A DNA stretch of 64,000 bases from LMUY01 sp964235495 (GCA_964235495.1 CAXSAX010000018.1:8434-72433); one strand, 5' to 3'. Positions 16,063-25,790 are shown, counted from the stretch's first letter. The notes: generated by a model from the sequence alone, not told the origin. Translations and numbers: made by a program.

Positions 16063-16938
16063 ATGGCCGTCCTGGTCGATGCCAATACCAAGGTTATTAC
16101 CCAAGGCTTCACCGGCGCCCAAGGCACCTTTCACTCTGAGCAGGCCATCGCCTACGGCACCAAGGTCGTGGGCGGCGTCACGCCGGGCAAGGGCGGCAGC
16201 CTGCACCTGGACCTGCCGGTGTTCGACACCGTGGCCCAGGCCGTGCAGCATACCGGCGCGGACGCGACTGCCATCTACGTGCCGCCGCCCTTCGCGGCGG
16301 ACGCCATCCTGGAAGCCATCGACGCCGGCCTGGCCCTAATCGTCTGCATCACCGAGGGCATCCCGGTGCAGGACATGATCCGGGTCAAGCGGGCGCTCTC
16401 CGGCTCGGCCAGCCGGCTGATCGGCCCCAACTGCCCCGGCGTCATCACCCCGGAGGCGTGCAAGATCGGCATCATGCCGGGCCACATCCACCGCCGCGGC
16501 AAGGTGGGCATCGTCAGCCGCTCCGGCACGCTGACCTATGAGGCGGTGGCGCAGACCACGGCCGCCGGGCTGGGGCAAAGCACCTGCGTCGGCATCGGCG
16601 GAGACCCGGTGAAGGGCACTGACTTCATCGAGGTGCTAGAGATGTTCCTGGCCGATCCGGAGACCGAGAGCATCATCATGATCGGCGAGATCGGCGGCGC
16701 CTCCGAGATCGACGCGGCCGAGTTCCTGGCGCGGGAGCGGAGCCCCAAGCCGGTGGTCGGCTTCATCGCCGGGTCCACGGCGCCGCCGGGCCGGCGGATG
16801 GGTCACGCGGGCGCGGTGATCAGCGGCGGGCGGGACACGGCGGCGGCGAAGTTCGAGGCCATGCGCATCGCCGGCATCCACGTGGCCGAAAGCCCTTCGG
16901 CGCTCGGCAGCACCATGGTCAAGGCGTTGCAAGGCTGA
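16063..16938 (+). CDS. sucD: Succinate-CoA ligase, alpha subunit
   Basis: This 291-residue subunit has the CoA-binding N-terminal domain (GFTGAQGTFHSEQA) and a ligase domain with GPNCPGVITP. The phosphohistidine H248 lies in GHAGAVISGG. It carries the phosphorylated histidine intermediate and pairs with SucC. ATG 16063 lies one base after the 94-residue ORF and is chosen over an upstream in-frame ATG at 16039 because MAVLVDANTKV is the normal N-terminus. Confidence 0.97.
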   Translation: MAVLVDANTKVITQGFTGAQGTFHSEQAIAYGTKVVGGVTPGKGGSLHLDLPVFDTVAQAVQHTGADATAIYVPPPFAADAILEAIDAGLALIVCITEGIPVQDMIRVKRALSGSASRLIGPNCPGVITPEACKIGIMPGHIHRRGKVGIVSRSGTLTYEAVAQTTAAGLGQSTCVGIGGDPVKGTDFIEVLEMFLADPETESIIMIGEIGGASEIDAAEFLARERSPKPVVGFIAGSTAPPGRRMGHAGAVISGGRDTAAAKFEAMRIAGIHVAESPSALGSTMVKALQG

Positions 16939-17032
16939 CCGGCTAAAAGAATACCTATCTCAGTGACCTGCACGCTGCCAAAAGCCCAATCCGTCGCCCA
17001 TCTTGCAGCGGCAAGCGCGGAAGGAGTCCGAC

Positions 17033-19903
17033 ATGGCTGGCGTTGATATCCTCGCCACGGCGTTCAATGGGTCCAACGCGGCCTTCATCGCGGATCTCTA
17101 CGCCCGCTGGGCTGAGCGGCCGGATAGCGTCGATCCCAGCTTCGCCGAGCTGTTCGCCTCCTTGAACGACGAGGGCCTCGCGGTGCTCACCGATGCTTCC
17201 GGCGCCACCTGGGCGCCGCGGCACTTCGCCGTGGGCGACCCGGAGCCCGCCAAGCCATCTGCTAAAAAGGACTTGGCGCCGCAGGCCTCTGCCGACCAGG
17301 TGCGGGCGGCGGCGCTCGACAGCCTGCGCGCCCTGATGATGATCCGCGCCTACCGCGTTCGCGGCCACTTGGAGGCGCGGCTTGATCCACTGGGCTTGAC
17401 GGTGCCGAAGTCCCACCCCGAGTTGGACCCGGCGAGCTACGGCTTCGGCCCCGGCGACATGGACCGCCCCATCTTTATCGACAACGTGCTTGGCCGCGAT
17501 ACCGCGACGGCGCGCGAGATCATCGGCATGCTGCGCCGGACCTACTGCGGCCCGGTCGGCGTCGAGTACATGCACATCCAGGACCCGGACCAGAAGGCCT
17601 GGCTGCAGCTGCGCATCGAGAATGAACTGGCCCCCAGCGCCCTGGACACTGCCGCCAAGCGAACCATCCTGCGCCAGCTGACGGAGGCCGAGGGTTTTGA
17701 GGTGTTCTGCCAGAAGCGCTACGTCGGCACCAAGCGCTTCGGGCTGGAAGGCGGCGAGGTCACCATCCCCGCCCTGCACGCCATGATCGAGACGGCGGCG
17801 AAGGACGGGGTGGGCGAGGTCGCGATCGGCATGCCGCACCGCGGCCGGCTGAACACGCTGGTCAACATCGTGCGTAAGCCGTTCACCGCCCTGTTCAGCG
17901 AGTTCGGCGGCGCCAGCCCGAAGCCGGACGACGTGCAGGGCTCCGGCGACGTCAAGTACCACCTCGGCACCAGCACGGATATCGAGATGGCGGGGCACTC
18001 CGTCCACATCTCCTTGCAGCCGAACCCGTCCCACCTGGAGGCGGTGGATCCCGTGGTGGTCGGCAAGGTGCGCGCCCGGCAGGACGCCGCCGGAGACACC
18101 AAGGCCCGGCGCAGCGTCATGGGCATCCTGATGCACGGTGACGCTGCGTTCGCCGGCCAAGGCCTCGTGTACGAGACGCTGGCGATGAGCAAGCTGATCG
18201 GCTACCGCACCGGCGGCACGATCCACGTCATCGTCAACAACCAGATCGGCTTCACCACGATCCCGGCGCACGCCTACTCGGGGCTGTATTGCACCGACAT
18301 CGCCAAGTCGATCCAGGCGCCGATCCTGCACGTGAACGGCGATGACCCGGAGGCGGTGGTGTTCTGCTCCCGCCTGGCCGCCGAGTTCCGCCAAGAATTC
18401 GGCACGGACTTCGTGCTGGACATTGTGTGCTACCGCCGCCACGGCCACAATGAGACCGACGAGCCGGCCTTTACCCAGCCGATCATGTACCGTGCCATCC
18501 GCGACATGGAGACCACACGCACGCTGTACGCCCGCAAGCTGGCGGCCGAGGGCGCGGTCAGCGAGGCTGAGGCCGCGGCGATGTGGGACGGCTTCACTGC
18601 CACGCTGGAGGAGAGCTTCAAGGCGGCGCAGGGCTACAAGCCGAACAAGGCGGACTGGCTGGAGGGGCGCTGGGCCGGCTTTAAGCAGGCCGACCAGGAG
18701 GACGAGCGTTCCGAAGAGGCGACGGCGCTGACCATGGCGGAGGCCGCCGAGATCGGCGCCGCCCTCAGCGCCGTGCCGGACGGCTTCGACGCCAACCCCA
18801 AGATTATGCGCCAGCTCGAAGCCAAGCGGGCAGCGTTCGCCAAGGGTGAGGGCATCGACTGGGCCACCGGCGAGGCGCTGGCGTTCGGCGGCCTGCTGCT
18901 GGACGGCCACCGGGTGCGCCTGTCCGGCGAGGACTGCCAGCGCGGCACCTTCAGCCAGCGCCACGCCGTGCTGGTGGATCAGACGGACGCGCGCGAGCAC
19001 GTGCCGCTCAACAACATCCGGCCCGAGAGCAAGGGCGGCCAGGCCAAAATCGAGATCTTCAACTCCCTGCTGTCCGAAGTGGGCGTGCTGGGCTTCGAGT
19101 ACGGCTACACCCTGGCCGACCCCACGACGCTGGTGCTGTGGGAGGCGCAGTTCGGTGACTTCGCCAATGGCGCGCAGGTCATCATCGACCAGTTCCTCGC
19201 CAGCGGCGAGACCAAGTGGCTGCGCATGTCCGGCCTCACGCTGTTGCTGCCGCACGGCTATGAGGGGCAGGGACCGGAGCATTCCTCCGCCCGGCTGGAG
19301 CGCTACCTGCAGCTCTGCGCCGAGCGCAACATGACGGTGGCGAACCTTACCACCCCGGCCAACTACTTTCATGCCCTGCGGCGGCAGTTGAAGCGCAATT
19401 TCCGCAAGCCGCTGGTTATCATGACGCCGAAGAGCCTGCTGCGGCACAAGTTGGCGGTCTCCAAGCTCACCGAGTTCACCGGCGCGGCGCGGTTCCAGCA
19501 CGTCATCCCAGAGACGGATCCGTTGGACGCCGTCAAGCGCGTCGTGCTGTGCAGCGGCAAGGTGTATTATGACCTGCTGGCGGAGCGGCGCGAGAAGCAG
19601 GTGCGGGACGTGGCGCTCGTGCGCCTGGAGCAGATCTACCCGTTCCCCACCAAGTCGCTCGCTACTGCGCTGGCTGCCTACCCGAACGCCGAGGTGGTCT
19701 GGTGCCAGGAGGAGCCGGAGAACATGGGCGCCTGGAGTTTCGTAGACCGCAAGATCGAGGCCACGCTGGGCGTGCTCCGCCATGCCTGCCGCCGCCCGAG
19801 CTATGTTGGGCGCGACTCAGCGGCCAGCCCAGCCACCGGCCTGGCCAAGGTGCACGCCGCGCAACAGGCGGCGTTGGTCGCGAGCGCGCTGGCGCTCGAC
19901 TGA
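17033..19903 (+). CDS. sucA: 2-oxoglutarate dehydrogenase E1 component
   Basis: This 956-residue thiamine-diphosphate enzyme has the E1o N-terminal segment (FNGSNAAFIADLYARWAE) and active-site region MPHRGRLNTL. The TPP-binding part is HGDAAFAGQGLVYETLAMS with VNNQIGFTT. The C-terminal transketolase-like domain contains EFGYTLADP-like and GAWSFVDRKIE segments. It decarboxylates 2-oxoglutarate and transfers the succinyl group to the SucB lipoyl arm. AAGGAG lies seven bases before ATG 17033. A gap of 94 bases separates it from sucD. Confidence 0.97.
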   Translation: MAGVDILATAFNGSNAAFIADLYARWAERPDSVDPSFAELFASLNDEGLAVLTDASGATWAPRHFAVGDPEPAKPSAKKDLAPQASADQVRAAALDSLRALMMIRAYRVRGHLEARLDPLGLTVPKSHPELDPASYGFGPGDMDRPIFIDNVLGRDTATAREIIGMLRRTYCGPVGVEYMHIQDPDQKAWLQLRIENELAPSALDTAAKRTILRQLTEAEGFEVFCQKRYVGTKRFGLEGGEVTIPALHAMIETAAKDGVGEVAIGMPHRGRLNTLVNIVRKPFTALFSEFGGASPKPDDVQGSGDVKYHLGTSTDIEMAGHSVHISLQPNPSHLEAVDPVVVGKVRARQDAAGDTKARRSVMGILMHGDAAFAGQGLVYETLAMSKLIGYRTGGTIHVIVNNQIGFTTIPAHAYSGLYCTDIAKSIQAPILHVNGDDPEAVVFCSRLAAEFRQEFGTDFVLDIVCYRRHGHNETDEPAFTQPIMYRAIRDMETTRTLYARKLAAEGAVSEAEAAAMWDGFTATLEESFKAAQGYKPNKADWLEGRWAGFKQADQEDERSEEATALTMAEAAEIGAALSAVPDGFDANPKIMRQLEAKRAAFAKGEGIDWATGEALAFGGLLLDGHRVRLSGEDCQRGTFSQRHAVLVDQTDAREHVPLNNIRPESKGGQAKIEIFNSLLSEVGVLGFEYGYTLADPTTLVLWEAQFGDFANGAQVIIDQFLASGETKWLRMSGLTLLLPHGYEGQGPEHSSARLERYLQLCAERNMTVANLTTPANYFHALRRQLKRNFRKPLVIMTPKSLLRHKLAVSKLTEFTGAARFQHVIPETDPLDAVKRVVLCSGKVYYDLLAERREKQVRDVALVRLEQIYPFPTKSLATALAAYPNAEVVWCQEEPENMGAWSFVDRKIEATLGVLRHACRRPSYVGRDSAASPATGLAKVHAAQQAALVASALALD

Positions 19904-19924
19904 AAGCAGGAGTTGAAAGCCGTT

Positions 19925-21181
19925 ATGGCTGCCGAGATCAAGGTGCCCACGTTGGGCGAGAGCGTCACTACCGCCACCGTCGCGCGCTGGCTCAAGAAAG
20001 CCGGCGACAGCGTCAAGGCGGATGAGCCGCTGGTCGAGCTCGAGACGGACAAGGTCACCGTTGAGGTCAATGCGCCGGCCGCCGGCACGCTGGGGCCGCT
20101 GAGCGCCGATGAAGGAGCTGAAGTCGAGGTCGGCGCCCTGCTCGGGACCATTGAGGAGGTCAGCGGCGCGGCCGCCAAGGCTCCGCTCAAGACGCCCGCC
20201 TCCGCATCCTCCCCCGCCAAGCCGCTCCCGCCAACGGACGGCAGTGCCGTGCCTGGCCAAACCGCGCATCCTGCCCCCCCGGCCCATGCGCCGATGCCGG
20301 CGGCGGCGAAACGCATGGTGGAGAACGGGCTGTCGTCCGCCGAGATCGGCAGCGGCACCGGCAAGGATGGCCGCATCACCAAGGGCGACGTGCTGGCCTT
20401 CATGAGTCGCCCCGCCCCCGCGCCCACACCACCGCCGGCCTCCGCCGCAGCCACCGTACGCGGCCCCGGTCCCGACGCCGGGCGGGAGGAGCGGGTCAAA
20501 ATGACCCGGCTGCGCCGCACCATCGCCGCCCGGCTGAAGGAGGCGCAGAACACCGCCGCCATGCTGACCACTTTCAACGAGGTGGACATGTCGGCGGCGA
20601 TGGCCTTGCGCAGCCAATACCGCGAGGCATTCGAGAAGCGGCACCAGGGTGCGCGGCTCGGCTTCATGGGCCTGTTCGTGCAGGCCTGCATCGCCGGGCT
20701 GAAGGAGTTCCCGGCGGTCAACGCCGAGATCGACGGCGACGAGATGGTGTACAAGAACTACGTCCACATGGGCATCGCGGTTGGCGGCGCGAATGGCTTG
20801 GTGGTGCCCGTGCTGCGGGACGCCGACCGGATGGGTCTGGCGCAGATCGAGCACACCATCGGCGATTTCGGCCGCCGCGCACGGGACGGCGCGCTCAAGC
20901 TGGACGAGCTGACGGGTGGCACCTTCTCCATCACCAACGGCGGCGTGTATGGCTCGTTGATGAGCACGCCGATCCTCAACCCGCCGCAATCGGCCATCCT
21001 GGGCATGCACAAGATCCAGGACCGCCCGGTGGCGGTCGGCGGCAAGGTGGAGGTGCGGCCGATGATGTACTTGGCGCTCAGCTACGATCACCGCATCGTG
21101 GACGGCAAGGAGGCGGTAAGCTTCCTGGTCCGAGTCAAGGAGGGCGTGGAGGACCCGCGCCGGCTGTTGCTGGGACTGTAG
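19925..21181 (+). CDS. sucB: Dihydrolipoamide succinyltransferase (E2)
   Basis: This 418-residue protein has a lipoyl domain with modified K43 (ETDKVTVEV) and an Ala/Pro linker. The E3/E1-binding domain is AAKRMVENGLSSAEIGSG (about 123-140), followed by the catalytic domain with H389 and D393 in SYDHRIVDG. It transfers succinyl from E1 to CoA. A single lipoyl domain is normal for this E2. ATG 19925 is used; an upstream in-frame TTG at 19913 is unlikely. Confidence 0.96.
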   Translation: MAAEIKVPTLGESVTTATVARWLKKAGDSVKADEPLVELETDKVTVEVNAPAAGTLGPLSADEGAEVEVGALLGTIEEVSGAAAKAPLKTPASASSPAKPLPPTDGSAVPGQTAHPAPPAHAPMPAAAKRMVENGLSSAEIGSGTGKDGRITKGDVLAFMSRPAPAPTPPPASAAATVRGPGPDAGREERVKMTRLRRTIAARLKEAQNTAAMLTTFNEVDMSAAMALRSQYREAFEKRHQGARLGFMGLFVQACIAGLKEFPAVNAEIDGDEMVYKNYVHMGIAVGGANGLVVPVLRDADRMGLAQIEHTIGDFGRRARDGALKLDELTGGTFSITNGGVYGSLMSTPILNPPQSAILGMHKIQDRPVAVGGKVEVRPMMYLALSYDHRIVDGKEAVSFLVRVKEGVEDPRRLLLGL

Positions 21182-21186
21182 GACAA

Positions 21187-21298
21187 AGGTCGGGGCTTTG
21201 CCCCGAACCCCACCAAAGGACAGTCGTCCTCTGGACACCCTCACATAAAGGGGTGAAGGGGACGACTGTCCCCTTCCGGGTGCAGGGCAACGCCCTGC
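21187..21298. repeat. REP-like mosaic of hairpins (copy 1)
   Basis: Between sucB and lpd lie several short hairpins: CGGGGCTTTGCCCCG, AAGGGGACGACTGTCCCCTT, and GCAGGGC-AAC-GCCCTGC. Bases 21249-21259 and 21272-21298 recur at 41190-41200 and 41227-41253; the 27-base part is identical. This resembles the abundant palindromic intergenic repeats of Acetobacteraceae. A terminator or mRNA-stability role between sucB and lpd is possible. Confidence 0.7.
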
Positions 21299-21392
21299 GA
21301 AACAGCTCGCAGACCATCGACTTTTGCCGGGTGGATGACCATCTCATGTGCCTGATTTTGCTGCGTCCGCAACAGCGGCGCCTGGAGACATC

Positions 21393-22784
21393 ATGAGCGA
21401 ATCCTTCGACGTCATTATCATCGGAGCGGGCCCCGGCGGCTACGTATGCGCCCTGCGCGCCGCCCAGCTCGGGCTGCGCACTGCATGCGTCGAGAAGCGC
21501 GCGACGCTCGGCGGCACTTGCCTGAACATCGGCTGCATTCCGTCCAAGGCGCTGCTGCAATCCTCGGAGAACTTCGAGGAGGCCGGGCACAGCTTCAAGG
21601 ATCACGGCGTCATAATCGACAGCGTGCGGCTCGACCTGGCGCGGATGCACGCGCGCAAAGCCGAGGTCGTCGCCGCCAACGTCAAGGGCGTCGAGTTCCT
21701 GTTCAAGAAGAACAAGGTCACCTGGCTCAAGGGCGAGGGCCGCATCACCGCCCCTGGCCGGGTCACGGTCGAGGGCCAGGAGTACGAGACCAAGGCGATC
21801 GTCATCGCCACCGGCAGCGAAAGTATCCCGCTGCCCGGCGTCGCGGTGGATGAAAAGACGGTCGTCTCTTCTACCGGCGCGCTGGAGCTGGACCGCGTGC
21901 CCGGTCACCTGGTGGTGGTCGGCGGCGGCTATATCGGGCTCGAGCTGGGCAGCGTGTGGCGGCGGCTTGGCGCCGAGGTGACGGTCGTCGAGTACCTAGA
22001 CCGCCTGGTGCCCGGTATGGACGGCGAGATCGGCAAGACGTTCGAGCGGGTGCTGGGCAAGCAGGGCATCAAGTTCCGTCTCAAGACCAAGGTCACCAAG
22101 ACGGAGCGCACCGAGACCGGCCAGCGCTTGACCCTGGAGCCGGCCGACGGCGGCGAAGCGCGGACGCTGGACGCGGACATCGTGCTGGTGGCGATCGGCC
22201 GGCGGCCGTACTACGAGGGCCTCGGCCTGGAGGCGGCCGGCGTGGCGCTGGACGAGCGCAAGCGGGTCAAGATCGACGCCCACTTCGCCACCAACGTGCC
22301 CGGCGTCTACGCGATCGGCGACATCGTGACCGGGCCGATGCTGGCGCACAAGGCCGAGGAGGAGGGCGTGGCGATGGCGGAAATTCTGGCCGGGCAGGCG
22401 GGCCACGTGAACTATGCCGTCATCCCCGGCGTGGTCTACACCTGGCCGGAGGTCGCCTCCATCGGCGCCACTGAGGAGATGCTCAAAGCGGAGGGCCGGG
22501 CCTACAACGCCGGCCGGTTCCCGTTCACCGCCAACGGCCGCGCCCGCGCGATGGGCGCCACGGATGGCTTCGTCAAAATTCTGGCGGATAAGGCAACGGA
22601 CGAGATCCTGGGGGCGCATATCATCGGCCCGGACGCGGGTACCCTGATCGCCGAGATCGCCACCGCAATGGAGTTCGGCGCCAGCAGCGAGGACGTGGCC
22701 CGCACCTGCCACGCCCATCCGAGCCTGAACGAGGCCGTCAAGGAGGCGGCCCTGGCCGTGCAGGGCCGCGCGCTGCATATCTAA
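21393..22784 (+). CDS. lpdA: Dihydrolipoamide dehydrogenase (E3)
   Basis: This 463-residue FAD enzyme has GAGPGGY at 11-17 and the redox disulfide C43/C48 in GGTCLNIGCIPSK. The NAD-binding GGGYIGLELG and dimerisation-domain HAHPSLNEA (catalytic His-Glu) complete the family pattern. It reoxidises the lipoyl arm of SucB. It probably also serves other 2-oxoacid dehydrogenases. GGAG lies upstream of ATG 21393. It is separated from sucB by 211 bases containing a REP-like repeat, so it may have its own promoter. Confidence 0.97.
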   Translation: MSESFDVIIIGAGPGGYVCALRAAQLGLRTACVEKRATLGGTCLNIGCIPSKALLQSSENFEEAGHSFKDHGVIIDSVRLDLARMHARKAEVVAANVKGVEFLFKKNKVTWLKGEGRITAPGRVTVEGQEYETKAIVIATGSESIPLPGVAVDEKTVVSSTGALELDRVPGHLVVVGGGYIGLELGSVWRRLGAEVTVVEYLDRLVPGMDGEIGKTFERVLGKQGIKFRLKTKVTKTERTETGQRLTLEPADGGEARTLDADIVLVAIGRRPYYEGLGLEAAGVALDERKRVKIDAHFATNVPGVYAIGDIVTGPMLAHKAEEEGVAMAEILAGQAGHVNYAVIPGVVYTWPEVASIGATEEMLKAEGRAYNAGRFPFTANGRARAMGATDGFVKILADKATDEILGAHIIGPDAGTLIAEIATAMEFGASSEDVARTCHAHPSLNEAVKEAALAVQGRALHI

Positions 22785-22802
22785 GGCTCACGCCTGGGCG
22801 GC

Positions 22803-23807
22803 TCAGGCCGTCCGGGCGCCGCCCGGATGCTTGATCGCCTCGCCCAGCCGCCGGCTTAGGAAGGCGGTCACGGCCACCTCCTCCGCCGTCAGCCCCGTCG
22901 CCCCGTCGTCCAGCACCGCGTCGGCGCGGTCCTTCAAGCCTTCCAGCAGGCTGCCGTCCAGGTAGCCGTCGAAGATCGCCGGGTGGATGTAGCACTTGCG
23001 GCACACAGACGGCGTGTTGCCGAGCAGCTCCGCCACCGTCTCGACCGCCTGCACCACATTTTTCTTGTTCTTCGCTTCCGTGTCGAACCGCTCCAGCTCG
23101 CGCAGCGCCAGGGCCGCCAGGTTGGTGGCGGCCCAGGTGCGGAAGTCTTTGGCCGTGACTTCCTCGCCGCTAATCTCGTGCAGGTAGGCGTTCACGTCGT
23201 CCGAGCCGATGTGATGCACCTCGCCATCATGGTCGAGGAACTGGAACAGGTGCTGGCCCGGCAGCTCGCGGCAGCGCTTGACGATGTTGGCCAGGCGGCG
23301 ATCCTGCAGGCTGAGGTGATGGTCGATGCCGTGCTTGCCGCGGAAGTCGAACCTGATGCGGCTGCCCTCCACCCGGGTGTGCCGGTTGCGCAGCGTCGTC
23401 AGCCCGAAGCTGTCGTTCTGCTGCGCGTATTCCTCGTTGCCGACGCGGGCCAGAGTCTTCTCCAGCAACTTGACCAGGGCCGCCAGCACCCGGCGGCGCG
23501 GCAGGCCGTCCAGCGCCAGGTCATGCTCCACCTGGGCGCGGATTTTGGGCAGCACCCGCCCGAACAGCAGCATCCGCGAGTATTTCGCCTCGTCCCGAAT
23601 AGTGCGCCAGCGCGCGTGGTAGCGGTACTGCTTGCGGCCGCGCGCGTCCCGCCCCGTCGCCTGCAAGTGCCCGTTCGGATCGGGGCAAATCCACACGTCC
23701 GTGTAGGCCGGCGGGATGGCCAGCTGCTTGATGCGCGCCAGCTCCGCCTCGTCGGTGATGGGGGCGCCGTCCTTGCGGCGGTACTCGAACCCGTCCCCGG
23801 CGGGCAC
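22803..23807 (-). CDS. DNA topoisomerase IB
   Basis: This eukaryote/poxvirus-type topoisomerase I has the N-terminal domain WICPDPNGHLQATGRDARGRKQYRYH and catalytic RVGNEEYA. Further hallmarks are SFGLTTLRNRH, FRGKHG and the C-terminal nucleophile region NTPSVCRKCYIHP. GTG 23807 is the first standard start, but the frame continues upstream to about 23880 with sequence matching the usual N-terminus (KLHYVTDKKPGLAR). No ATG, GTG or TTG is found there, so the real start may be CTG (for example 23846 or 23867). It follows the flavoprotein gene and is convergent with lpd. Confidence 0.88.
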   Translation of the reverse strand: MPAGDGFEYRRKDGAPITDEAELARIKQLAIPPAYTDVWICPDPNGHLQATGRDARGRKQYRYHARWRTIRDEAKYSRMLLFGRVLPKIRAQVEHDLALDGLPRRRVLAALVKLLEKTLARVGNEEYAQQNDSFGLTTLRNRHTRVEGSRIRFDFRGKHGIDHHLSLQDRRLANIVKRCRELPGQHLFQFLDHDGEVHHIGSDDVNAYLHEISGEEVTAKDFRTWAATNLAALALRELERFDTEAKNKKNVVQAVETVAELLGNTPSVCRKCYIHPAIFDGYLDGSLLEGLKDRADAVLDDGATGLTAEEVAVTAFLSRRLGEAIKHPGGARTA

Positions 23808-23970
23808 GCGGGCCAGGCCGGGCTTCTTGTCGGTGACGTAGTGCAGCTTGGCTGCCTTGGCGGCCAGCTTGGCTTCGTCAACGTCGGGCGTGGGCGCGGG
23901 AACGGCCGTGGCAGCCTCCTTTGAGCGGGTGGATGAACAGGTGCGGCCTCCGCCGGGTTCCGCAAGCGCC

Positions 23971-25059
23971 TCAGCAGGCGGCGATCCGGGTGCGCCGCGC
24001 CACTTGCGCCATCAGGCCTGGCCAAAGCTGCGCCCCGGCTATCATGGCGTCGCGCACGGGACGGGACGCGGCCACGCGGGACAGGCCCGAGGCCAGCCTG
24101 ACCGGCCCGGCGGCGGCCCGGCGCATGGCGCGGTGATAGCGCTCCGCGTCGGCGGCCGTGCGGACTGCCTCGGCGGCCAGCCGGGCGCTGTGCAGCGCAA
24201 TGGCCATGCCGTCGCCGCAAAACGAGGGGATCACGGCGGCCTGGTCGCCCAACCGGAACACGCCGGCTTGCCCGTCCTCGCGGTGAACGAAACCGTAAGG
24301 CACGCGGAAGATGCTGAGCGGACGCTCCCAGCACGCCGCGGCGCCGTCCAGGCGGCGTCCGAGATGGGGAACCTCGTGGGACAACGCTGCCAGCAGCGCC
24401 GTCCAGCTCTGGCCCAGTCCCTGGTAGCGCGCCCGGTCGATCAGCAGGGTTAGGTTTGCCGTGCCGCCCTCGACCATCTGCAGCCCGGCATAGCCCCCAG
24501 CGAACAGGATGACCTCCACATGGCTGGACAGCGCCGCCTGCTGCGCGGGCTGCAGCGTGAGGTACATCTTGAAGCCGATCAGCGGCTTGGGCGGCTTGCG
24601 CAGCAGCCGGGGCAGGCCGCGCAGGTCGTGCTTGCCGGTGGCCAGGAACAAGCAGGGCGCGGAGCGGCGGCCTTCGTCGGTGTCCAGCGCCGTCCCTTCG
24701 GCGCGCAGCACGTGCACCCCGCGGCGTATCTCGGCGCCCAGCAGGGCCGCCCGTTGCAGCAGCGCCTCGTCCAGCACCCGGCGCGACAGGCTTGCCGCGG
24801 GGAACGGCAAGCGGCTCTCGGCCACCCGGCGATGGTTGACCAGCCGCGTTCCGGTGATGGGCACGGCGCCCAAAGCCGCCGGGTCGATGCCTAGGGCGGC
24901 CAGATCGAGCAGCGCCTCGCCGCTGAGGAACTCGCCGCAGACCTTGTGGGCCGGCACGCGTTCCCGTTCCAGCAGCATGACCGGAATGCCTGCCTGGGCC
25001 AGCCGGCACGCCGCGGCTCCCCCGGCCAGGCCGCCGCCGGCGATCAGCACCTGCGTCAA
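23971..25059 (-). CDS. FAD-dependent oxidoreductase (geranylgeranyl-reductase-like)
   Basis: This 362-residue flavoprotein starts at TTG 25059 inside a TTGA overlap with the methyltransferase stop. It has an N-terminal dinucleotide-binding motif, VLIAGGGLAGGAAACRLAQAG. A cysteine segment HKVCGEFLSGEA and the FAD motif FRLGDQAAVIPSFCGDGMA follow, as in the geranylgeranyl reductase/monooxygenase family. In the context of a type III PKS and a methyltransferase it may hydroxylate or oxidise the polyketide lipid, as SrsC does in Streptomyces; that role is inferred from gene order. Confidence 0.85.
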   Translation of the reverse strand: MTQVLIAGGGLAGGAAACRLAQAGIPVMLLERERVPAHKVCGEFLSGEALLDLAALGIDPAALGAVPITGTRLVNHRRVAESRLPFPAASLSRRVLDEALLQRAALLGAEIRRGVHVLRAEGTALDTDEGRRSAPCLFLATGKHDLRGLPRLLRKPPKPLIGFKMYLTLQPAQQAALSSHVEVILFAGGYAGLQMVEGGTANLTLLIDRARYQGLGQSWTALLAALSHEVPHLGRRLDGAAACWERPLSIFRVPYGFVHREDGQAGVFRLGDQAAVIPSFCGDGMAIALHSARLAAEAVRTAADAERYHRAMRRAAAGPVRLASGLSRVAASRPVRDAMIAGAQLWPGLMAQVARRTRIAAC

Positions 25060-25790
25060 CGCAGGCGGCTCACGCAGAGGCGGAATGGGAAGCGCCGCCG
25101 CACCGTGCCGGGCACGCCGGCCTGCCGGAGCAGGCTTTCCCATTCGCGGGGGCGAAAGGCGCGGGCGATCGAGACGGTGCCGTCATGCCCGACGAAGCGG
25201 TGCCAGCCCATGGCGCGGGCCAGCAGGTGGAAGCCGAGATGGGGCAGGCGGTGGCGGTGCAGGTCGTTGATGAACCAGCCCAGCCGCGCGTGCCGCTCCA
25301 TCCAGCGCAGGAACGCCACCACCTGCGCGTCGCTCAGGTGGTGGGTGAACAGCGAGCTGATGATGACGTCCGGTCGGCCCGGGTCGGCGGCGAACACGTC
25401 GCCTACCGCCAAGTCGAGGGCAAGGCCGGGCGAGGCGGCAAGGGCGGCCGTCCGGGCGCCCGGGTTGAGGTCGATGCCACCCAACCGGACGGCGCGGCCC
25501 CGGCGCTTCGCCCAGCCCGCCACGGCGCGCAGCATGTCGCCATGCCCGTAGGCCACGTCATAGACGCGCAGGGCATCGCGGGCATCGCACTCCCGGGCTG
25601 CCTGGCCGAGCCAAGCCAGGGTGGGTCGCCGCGCCAAGGTGAGCGTGTTGGCCCGCGACAGGTCACGCAGGCATCGCGCGTAGTCGGCGGCGTCCGCGCA
25701 TTCCGTGTCCATCAGCTCCGCAGCGTCGCTGCGCGCGGCGAGGGCGTTGCTGGGCGCAGCCGGGGCGCTGCCGCGCGCGGCCGGGCTCAT
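25056..25790 (-). CDS. SAM-dependent methyltransferase
   Basis: This 244-residue class I methyltransferase has motif I VYDVAYGHGDML, acidic GIDLNPGA, DVIISSLFTHHLSD as motif IV region and WFINDLHRH downstream. ATG 25790 overlaps the PKS stop as ATGA, and its own stop overlaps the flavoprotein TTG start. The neighbours suggest an O- or C-methylation of the type III PKS product, analogous to SrsB. Residue specificity cannot be deduced. Confidence 0.85.
   Translation of the reverse strand: MSPAARGSAPAAPSNALAARSDAAELMDTECADAADYARCLRDLSRANTLTLARRPTLAWLGQAARECDARDALRVYDVAYGHGDMLRAVAGWAKRRGRAVRLGGIDLNPGARTAALAASPGLALDLAVGDVFAADPGRPDVIISSLFTHHLSDAQVVAFLRWMERHARLGWFINDLHRHRLPHLGFHLLARAMGWHRFVGHDGTVSIARAFRPREWESLLRQAGVPGTVRRRFPFRLCVSRLR

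Noticed and set aside
17002..17015. Small CTTGC/GCAAG hairpin before the sucA ribosome site
   Set aside because: Five base pairs only and not covering the Shine-Dalgarno; too weak to call a regulatory element.
16955..19783. A 942-codon open frame antisense to sucA
   Set aside because: It is the mirror of a high-GC gene; its translation is rich in Arg, Gly, His, Val and Leu with no domain, while sucA on the other strand is complete and convincing.
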